From assembly GCA_934476515.1 (NCBI GenBank), contig CAKSNZ010000025.1, positions 1-30,999 on the forward strand: a stretch of 30,999 bases of DNA. The letters are read 5' to 3'. Positions 26,185 to 30,999 of this stretch are shown piece after piece (positions within the stretch are counted from its first letter, which is position 1; the number at the start of each line of letters is the position of its first letter). The translations under genes and the position numbers were made by a program. The notes under the pieces were generated by a model. It did no database searches. It was not told the origin of the DNA and saw only the letters and a program-made list of their open reading frames with translations. This DNA comes from an uncultured Ruminococcus sp. Its GTDB lineage: Bacteria; Bacillota; Clostridia; Oscillospirales; Acutalibacteraceae.

Positions 26185-27237
26185 ATGGACGAAAAAATCA
26201 TTAATCTAAAAAAAGAATTAAAAAATGAACTTGAAAAAATCCAAAACCTCGTTGACCTTGACAAAGTAAGAGTTGCTTACCTTGGTAAAAAAGGTAGTGT
26301 AACCGGTCTTTTAAAGGGAATGAAGGAACTTTCTAATGAAGAAAGAAAAGAATTTGGTAAGAAAGTAAATGAACTTAAGGCAACTGTTGCAAAGAGCATT
26401 GAAGAAAAAACTGCTGAGCTAAAAGCTAAGGAAATTGAGAAAGAAATCAACTCAATGCCTAAGATTGATATTACAACTCCTGCTAATTTAGTTAGAGGTT
26501 CATATCACCCAATCACTCTTGTACAAAGACAATGCGAAGAAATTTTCCGTTCAATGGGCTTTACTGTTGAGGATTATTCAGAAGTTGTTACTGACTATGA
26601 ATGTTTTGAATCCCTAAACATTCCTAAGCATCACCCTGCAAGAGATATGCAGGACACATATTATCTTGAAAACGGTCAGCTACTAAAGTCACAGACTTCA
26701 GCAGCACAGAATGCTATTCTTAAGAAATACGGCAAGAACCTAATTGAAAACGATGTACCAATCAGAGCAATTTTCCCGGGCAGATGCTTTAGAAATGAAG
26801 CAACCGATGCTTGTCACGAAAACACATTCTTCCAGATGGAAGGTGTTATGGTTGATAAGGACATTAGCATTTCCAACCTAATTTACTTTATGAAAACTAT
26901 GCTTTCAGAAGTATTCCAAAAGGATATTAAAGTAAGACTTCGTCCGGGTTTCTTCCCATTTGTTGAACCGGGTTTTGAACTTGACATTAGCTGTCTAATC
27001 TGTGGTGGTGAAGGTTGTGCATCTTGTAAGCACAGTGGTTGGCTAGAACTTTGCCCATGTGGTATGATTCACCCTGAGGTTCTAAAGGAAGGTGGCATTG
27101 ACCCTGAAAAATATACAGGATTTGCCTTTGGCCTTGGTTTAACAAGACTTGTTATGATGAAGTATGGCGTAAAAGATATTAGAGATTTAAACAGTGGTAA
27201 CTTAAAGTCATTATCACAGTTTACTGACGATAAATAA
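26185..27237 (+). CDS. pheS: Phenylalanyl-tRNA synthetase alpha subunit
   Basis: The 350-residue protein is the catalytic alpha subunit of the alpha2-beta2 PheRS. An N-terminal coiled-coil (about residues 1-85) is followed by the class II core with motif 2 (FPGRCFRNEATDACHENTFFQMEG) and motif 3 (FAFGLGLTRLVMM). A cysteine cluster (CLICGGEGCASCKHSGW, then CPCG), common in Firmicute PheS, probably binds zinc. ATG 26185 follows GGAGGT; an in-frame ATG at 26173 overlaps the terminator T run and has no ribosome binding site. pheT follows after 14 bases. Confidence 0.97.
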   Translation: MDEKIINLKKELKNELEKIQNLVDLDKVRVAYLGKKGSVTGLLKGMKELSNEERKEFGKKVNELKATVAKSIEEKTAELKAKEIEKEINSMPKIDITTPANLVRGSYHPITLVQRQCEEIFRSMGFTVEDYSEVVTDYECFESLNIPKHHPARDMQDTYYLENGQLLKSQTSAAQNAILKKYGKNLIENDVPIRAIFPGRCFRNEATDACHENTFFQMEGVMVDKDISISNLIYFMKTMLSEVFQKDIKVRLRPGFFPFVEPGFELDISCLICGGEGCASCKHSGWLELCPCGMIHPEVLKEGGIDPEKYTGFAFGLGLTRLVMMKYGVKDIRDLNSGNLKSLSQFTDDK

Positions 27238-27251
27238 GGGAGGTTTTAATT

Positions 27252-29621
27252 ATGTTTTTATCTATGAACTGGATTGAAGATTTTGTTGACCTAAGTGGTC
27301 TTGACAAAGTTGATTTAATTCATCAATTCTCCCTTTCTACTGCAGAGGTTGAGAATGATATTTTCTTCAAAGGTTCTGATTTAAGTGGTGTTGTTGTAGC
27401 AGAAATTAAGTCTGTTGAAGAACACCCTGAGTCAAAGAAACTTCACCTACTAAAGGTTGATGCCGGTGAAGATGAACTTACTGATGTTGTTTGTGGTGCA
27501 CCTAATGTAAGAGTAGGTATGAAAACTGCTTTTGCTAAGGTTGGTGCTAAGATTGGTGAAATTGAAATTGCACCACGACCACTAGCCGGTTATATGTCAA
27601 ATGGTATGTGTTGTTCTGAGGCTGAAATCGGCATTAGTGACGATAACTCAGGTATTATGGATATTACCGATGATGTAGCTAACGGTACAGATCTTAAAGA
27701 TGTTTATGCTATTGACGATATTATCTTTGAAGTTGACAACAAGTCACTAACTAACCGTCCTGACCTATGGGGTCACTACGGTATTGCAAGAGAATTTGCA
27801 GCTTTAGCACATAGAGAACTAAAGCCACTTGAAGTTGACGACTTAAAGGCGTACAACAATCTACCAAAGATTGATATGAAAATCGAAGACCCTTTATGCC
27901 AAAGATATTCTTGCTTACAGGTTGAAAATATTAACAGAAACATCAGCCCTGTAAATATGAGAATCAGACTATTCTATTGTGGTATGAGAGGTATCAACTT
28001 CCTTGCTGACTTAACTAACTACTTAATGCTTGAAATGGGTCAGCCAATGCACGCATTTGACTCAAGAAAAGTTGAAAAGATTAGAATTAAGCGTTTTGAC
28101 AAGCCATTTACTTTCCAGACACTTGATGGTGTTGACAGAAACATTGATGAAAATACATTGATGATTTGTAACGACAACACACCTGTTGCTATTGCCGGTA
28201 TTATGGGTGGTCTTGACTCTGAAATTGTTGACGATACAACAACACTAACTCTTGAATCAGCTACATTTGACTCAGTATCAGTTAGAAAGTCAACTGTAAG
28301 ACTTGCTCACAGAACAGATGCATCTATGAGATATGAAAAGTCACTTGACCCTGAAATGACAGTTACTGCTATCGGTAGATTTGTTAACCTACTAAAGAAG
28401 TACGACTCTGATATTAAGGTTGTTTCTTCTCTAACAGATGAATATGCTTATCACTACGATACAGTAGAACTTGACTTTGACAAGAACTTTGTTGACAGAT
28501 ACACAGGTATTGAAATCAGCAATGACACTATTGTAAAGACTCTAGAGTCACTTGGCTTTAAGGTTACTCTTGAAAATGACAACTTTGCAGTTGTAGTTCC
28601 TTCATGGAGAGCAACTAAGGATGTTACTATCAAGGCTGATATTATTGAAGAAATCACAAGAATTTACGGTTACGATAACTTTGAAATCAATACAACTCGT
28701 TCACCACTTTATCCTGTAAGAATGGATGAGGTTAAGTCTGATGAAGAAAAGATTAAGGATATGCTTGTTAAGAAGTACAACCTTCATGAAGTACATTCTT
28801 ATGTATGGGCTTATAGTGATGAACAAAAGGCACTTGGTATTCCTGTAGAAGAAAATATCAAACTTGCCAACGCTACTAACCCTAACATTGAAACAATCAG
28901 GAAGTCAATTATTCCAACTCAGCTTTGTCAGGTTAAGTCAAATGTTGGTTATGCTCCTGAATTCGGTATCTTTGAAATCGGCAGAGTTGTTGAAGGTCTG
29001 GACAGTGACAACAAGTGTATTGAAAAGAAGAACCTTGCTATTACACTATATAGCAAAACTGCTGATATTAAGGACCTTTACATTGAACTAAGAGATATTC
29101 TTGCTACAATTACTGATGACCTAAAGCATAAATCATTAACATTTGAAGTAATGGAAGCTACTAAGAGCTATGAACATCCTGTTAACCTAAACAAGGTTAT
29201 CCTTGATGGCAAGACTATCGGTAAGGTAGGTATTGTTCATCCTGTAGTAAACAAGAATATTGATAAGAAGGCAAATATTGTATTTGCCGAAATTGATATT
29301 AAGGCATTTGCCGGTGTTGAGAACTCAAGTATTCAGTATGAAGAACCATCAAAGTTCCCACCAATGACATATGACCTAAGCCTAGAGCTTTCTCCTGATG
29401 TTTTCTATTCTCAGTTACAGGAATGTTGGAAAAATGTTGGTACAGAAATTCTTAAGAATACAAAGATTGTTGACACATACGATACAGAAACAATCCACAG
29501 TATGACAATTCGTTTCGAATTTTCTTCCAACGAAAGAACACTTTCTTCTGCTGAAGTTCAGGAAGTTATGGACAAAATTGTTGAAAATCTAAAGGGAATT
29601 AATGTTTCTTTGAGAGGTTAA
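27252..29621 (+). CDS. pheT: Phenylalanyl-tRNA synthetase beta subunit
   Basis: The 789-residue protein is the beta subunit of PheRS. It has an N-terminal tRNA-binding (EMAP-like) domain at about 40-150 (VVVAEIKSVEEHPESKKLHL), then the B1, B3/B4 editing and B5 domains, including the NLTNYLM-like DLTNYLMLEMGQPMHAFD segment, the catalytic-like domain, and the FDX-ACB anticodon-binding domain at about 695-789 (SKFPPMTYDLSLEL). Length is normal. Start ATG follows GGGAGGT. It is cotranscribed with pheS under the T-box. Confidence 0.97.
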   Translation: MFLSMNWIEDFVDLSGLDKVDLIHQFSLSTAEVENDIFFKGSDLSGVVVAEIKSVEEHPESKKLHLLKVDAGEDELTDVVCGAPNVRVGMKTAFAKVGAKIGEIEIAPRPLAGYMSNGMCCSEAEIGISDDNSGIMDITDDVANGTDLKDVYAIDDIIFEVDNKSLTNRPDLWGHYGIAREFAALAHRELKPLEVDDLKAYNNLPKIDMKIEDPLCQRYSCLQVENINRNISPVNMRIRLFYCGMRGINFLADLTNYLMLEMGQPMHAFDSRKVEKIRIKRFDKPFTFQTLDGVDRNIDENTLMICNDNTPVAIAGIMGGLDSEIVDDTTTLTLESATFDSVSVRKSTVRLAHRTDASMRYEKSLDPEMTVTAIGRFVNLLKKYDSDIKVVSSLTDEYAYHYDTVELDFDKNFVDRYTGIEISNDTIVKTLESLGFKVTLENDNFAVVVPSWRATKDVTIKADIIEEITRIYGYDNFEINTTRSPLYPVRMDEVKSDEEKIKDMLVKKYNLHEVHSYVWAYSDEQKALGIPVEENIKLANATNPNIETIRKSIIPTQLCQVKSNVGYAPEFGIFEIGRVVEGLDSDNKCIEKKNLAITLYSKTADIKDLYIELRDILATITDDLKHKSLTFEVMEATKSYEHPVNLNKVILDGKTIGKVGIVHPVVNKNIDKKANIVFAEIDIKAFAGVENSSIQYEEPSKFPPMTYDLSLELSPDVFYSQLQECWKNVGTEILKNTKIVDTYDTETIHSMTIRFEFSSNERTLSSAEVQEVMDKIVENLKGINVSLRG

Positions 29622-29627
29622 TCTATA

Positions 29628-29665
29628 GGGCTACTACTAAATATTGTGGTAGCCCGTATTTTTTT
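29628..29665 (+). terminator. Terminator after pheT
   Basis: GGGCTACTAC (29628-29637) pairs with GTGGTAGCCC (29646-29655) with one G-T pair; seven T follow after GTA. Confidence 0.92.
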
Positions 29666-29687
29666 GTTCAAAATATGCAATAATCAG

Positions 29688-29716
29688 TTGACACCTAAGG
29701 GTTTATATGTTAGTAT
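29688..29716 (+). promoter_or_regulatory. Promoter of the ireB gene
   Basis: Perfect TTGACA (29688-29693), 17-base spacer, TAGTAT (29711-29716). The leader is about 60 bases. Confidence 0.65.
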
Positions 29717-29779
29717 TATATTAATTGATAATAAGGGCCTATAGCTTTTATTACTACTTATAGTTGGAGGTGTTTCCTT

Positions 29780-30025
29780 ATGTTAGATAAGACAATGATT
29801 TTCTCAATTAACGGTGACCGTGACCAAGAGATTAAGAATGCAATGATTTCTGTTTATAATTCTCTAAAGCAGAAAGGCTATAACCCAATTAATCAGCTTG
29901 TCGGTTACATTCTTTCAGAAGATCCTACTTATATCACAACATATAATAATGCTCGTAACATTATTAGTTCTATTGACAGGGATGAATTACTGGAAGCACT
30001 TGTGAAATCATATTTGAATATTTAA
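29780..30025 (+). CDS. ireB: IreB family regulatory protein (UPF0297)
   Basis: The 81-residue protein has the full UPF0297 pattern: TMIFSINGDRDQEIKNAMISVYNSLKQKGYNPINQLVGY, then LSEDPTYITTYNNARNIISSIDRDELLEALVKSYL. In Enterococcus, IreB is a dimeric substrate of the Ser/Thr kinase IreK and tunes cell-envelope stress and cephalosporin tolerance; the usual phosphorylated threonine lies in the N-terminal region, where T5 is found here. In many Firmicutes it is followed by ruvX and a DUF1292 gene, but here a terminator and a different small gene follow. Start ATG follows TTGGAGGTG. Confidence 0.93.
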   Translation: MLDKTMIFSINGDRDQEIKNAMISVYNSLKQKGYNPINQLVGYILSEDPTYITTYNNARNIISSIDRDELLEALVKSYLNI

Positions 30026-30060
30026 CAAGTATTTTTGGAAGAAATTTGAAATTTGAGATT

Positions 30061-30091
30061 CGCAAGTGCCTACTACACTTGCGTCTTTTTT
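30061..30091 (+). terminator. Terminator or attenuator between ireB and the next gene
   Basis: CGCAAGTG (30061-30068), loop CCTACTA, CACTTGCG (30076-30083), then TCTTTTTT. It lies directly before the ribosome binding site of the next gene, so that gene depends on readthrough or on an unseen start. Confidence 0.88.
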
Positions 30092-30112
30092 GTGAAAGAA
30101 GGTTTACTTTTT

Positions 30113-30421
30113 ATGGCAGATAAAAAAGAATTTATGACATACAAGGGCAAGCCACTTGTAAGATGTGGCAATGAATTATATTACGGCAGTATGGATGAAC
30201 CTTATGTTATCCATCTTGTTGTTAAGTCAACTAAAGATGTTAACGGTCTAAAGGTAGCTGATAAGGTGGCTGTTCAGCTAATGGCTACTGACCCTGACCT
30301 TTCTCCTAGAAAGCAAATTGTAAAGTCTAGTGAAAAAGCCGGTCTTTTCCTTGCTATGGATATTGCTGAAGCATGGCTACACAAAGCCCTAAAGACAGCC
30401 AAAGCAAATAATGCTAATTAA
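30113..30421 (+). CDS. Conserved small protein of unknown function
   Basis: The 102-residue cytoplasmic protein opens with MADKKEFMTYKGKPLVRCGN, has a strand-rich middle (ELYYGSMDEPYVIHLVVKSTK, then VADKVAVQLMATDPDLSP) and ends in a helix with AMDIAEAWLHKALK. I believe this is a protein conserved in Clostridia but cannot give its function. The start is ATG 30113, 10 bases after AGAAGG; an upstream frame to 30053 would run through the terminator hairpin. It has no separate promoter that I can see and probably relies on readthrough from ireB. Confidence 0.75.
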   Translation: MADKKEFMTYKGKPLVRCGNELYYGSMDEPYVIHLVVKSTKDVNGLKVADKVAVQLMATDPDLSPRKQIVKSSEKAGLFLAMDIAEAWLHKALKTAKANNAN

Positions 30422-30510
30422 TAGATGATTGTGTAGCTTGTAGTTGCATTTGTATTTTAATGTGTTTGATTGCTATTATTTGTGTTAAAATTTATCATAA
30501 ATTATAAATC

Positions 30511-30535
30511 AAAAGCTCCCTAATAGGGAGCTTTT
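30511..30535 (+). terminator. Terminator after the conserved small gene
   Basis: AAAAGCTCCC (30511-30520), loop TAATA, GGGAGCTTTTT (30526-30536). The stem is flanked by A and T runs, so it could act in both directions. Confidence 0.9.
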
Positions 30536-30576
30536 TGTTGCTTAAATATTCTTTTGTTAAGTTGCAAAATTATTTA

Positions 30577-30755
30577 TTTTAATTTTGTTTGTGGGTAAAG
30601 ATAAATCATTTCTTAAAAATTTTATTTGTACTAATTTATAAATCATTTCTAAAAATTTGGGTTTTTAATTTTGTTTGTGGTTAAAGGTTAATTAGCACTA
30701 CAAATTTGGGTTTGTCTTTTTAATTTTGATTGTGGTTAAAGGCAAATTTGTAGTG
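30577..30755. repeat. Degenerate noncoding repeat array
   Basis: AATTTTGTTTGTGG occurs at 30581 and 30667 and with one change at 30722, each followed by TAAAG. ATAAATCATTTCT occurs near 30601 and 30640, and AAATTTGGGTTT near 30655 and 30702. CACTACAAATTTG (30696-30708) and CAAATTTGTAGTG (30743-30755) are a perfect 13-bp inverted repeat. No ORF is present. The mosaic suggests partial duplications of one noncoding element. Confidence 0.6.
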
Positions 30756-30798
30756 AGAATATATACTATAAAATCATATGAAACTATGACTCACAGGT

Positions 30799-30824
30799 GT
30801 AGGGGACATCATTGATGTCCCGTT
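30799..30824 (+). repeat. REP-like palindrome, copy A
   Basis: GTAGGGGACATC (30799-30810), ATT, GATGTCCCGTT (30814-30824): an 8-bp stem with the flanks GTAG and GTT. It shares its ends with copy B on the other strand. Confidence 0.6.
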
Positions 30825-30921
30825 TAAAAATTAACCTTTCTATTTGTATTTTGTCTTTTGTAGATATTATAAATTTATAGTCTGCAAACAGGACAAAAAT
30901 CCCGTAGGTATCACACTTTTT
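30825..30921. other. Noncoding spacer between the two REP-like palindromes
   Basis: AT-rich sequence with no ORF. It includes CCCGT (30901-30905) and ACGGG (30923-30927), which could pair and extend the structure of copy B. Beyond copy B, to the window end at 30999, I see nothing assignable. Confidence 0.4.
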
Positions 30922-30947
30922 AACGGGCGAACACTGTTCGCCCCTAC
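30922..30947 (-). repeat. REP-like palindrome, copy B
   Basis: Read on the minus strand: GTAGGGGCGAAC, AGT, GTTCGCCCGTT. The ends GTAGGGG and CCCGTT are identical to copy A while the inner arms differ with base pairing kept. The two copies are in opposite orientation, about 100 bases apart. Confidence 0.6.
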
Positions 30948-30999
30948 CGTGTAACTCATAATTTTCTTATACTTTATAGTTAGAAATAGAGGAAAGTTT

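Overview
The window looks like chromosomal DNA of a low-GC anaerobic Firmicute, most likely a clostridial gut bacterium of the Ruminococcaceae/Oscillospiraceae type. The reasons are the AT-rich sequence with near-consensus sigma-A promoters and strong AGGAGG ribosome binding sites, a T-box leader, a fluoride riboswitch with a CLC-F antiporter, IreB and DUF1292 proteins, an NdoA/MazF toxin, and a ribosomal protein S12 with the Gram-positive insertion. The species cannot be named from the sequence.

Layout. (1) 1-1227: a small XRE regulator (-) divergent from a secreted Fn3 plus NPCBM-like protein (+), with a dyad operator candidate over the promoter between them. (2) 1248-2609: a perfect-consensus promoter, a fluoride riboswitch with a transcription terminator, and an EriC/CLC-F fluoride exporter. 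(3) 2697-15095: the core expression block rpoB-rpoC, rpsL-rpsG-fusA and tuf. rpoB has its own consensus promoter and a hairpin-rich leader, and no ribosomal stalk genes lie directly upstream. rpsL and tuf also have promoter candidates, and the rpsL-rpsG spacer can fold into a branched structure that may be a site for S7 feedback. (4) 15200-17424: a secreted beta-helix protein and a small sortase-type anchored protein in one transcription unit. (5) 17467-18600: a DUF1292 protein (+), a conserved small protein (-) with a structured leader, and a gene-free stretch ending in an orphan terminator (possible small RNA). (6) 18702-22735: a phosphohexomutase translationally coupled to an AAC(6')-type acetyltransferase, then a five-TM protein that joins an N-terminal HTH to an extracytoplasmic DUF4097-like repeat domain. 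(7) 22755-25824 (-): a 96-residue protein resembling only the C-terminal glycyl-radical segment of anaerobic ribonucleotide reductase, with an NrdR-like box filling its promoter spacer; then ndoA without a visible antitoxin, a lipoprotein, nnrD and a membrane protein. (8) 25869-29665: T-box leader, pheS, pheT. (9) 29688-30999: IreB, a conserved small protein, and about 575 bp of noncoding sequence with degenerate repeats and two REP-like palindromes.

Most genes are housekeeping: transcription (RpoBC), translation (S12, S7, EF-G, EF-Tu, PheRS), metabolite repair (NnrD) and sugar phosphate metabolism. The most unusual parts are the mini-NrdD gene with its NrdR-like operator, the HTH-TM-DUF4097 regulator, the rpsL-rpsG fold, and the orphan terminator region. 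All assignments rest on reading motifs by eye; no database search was run.
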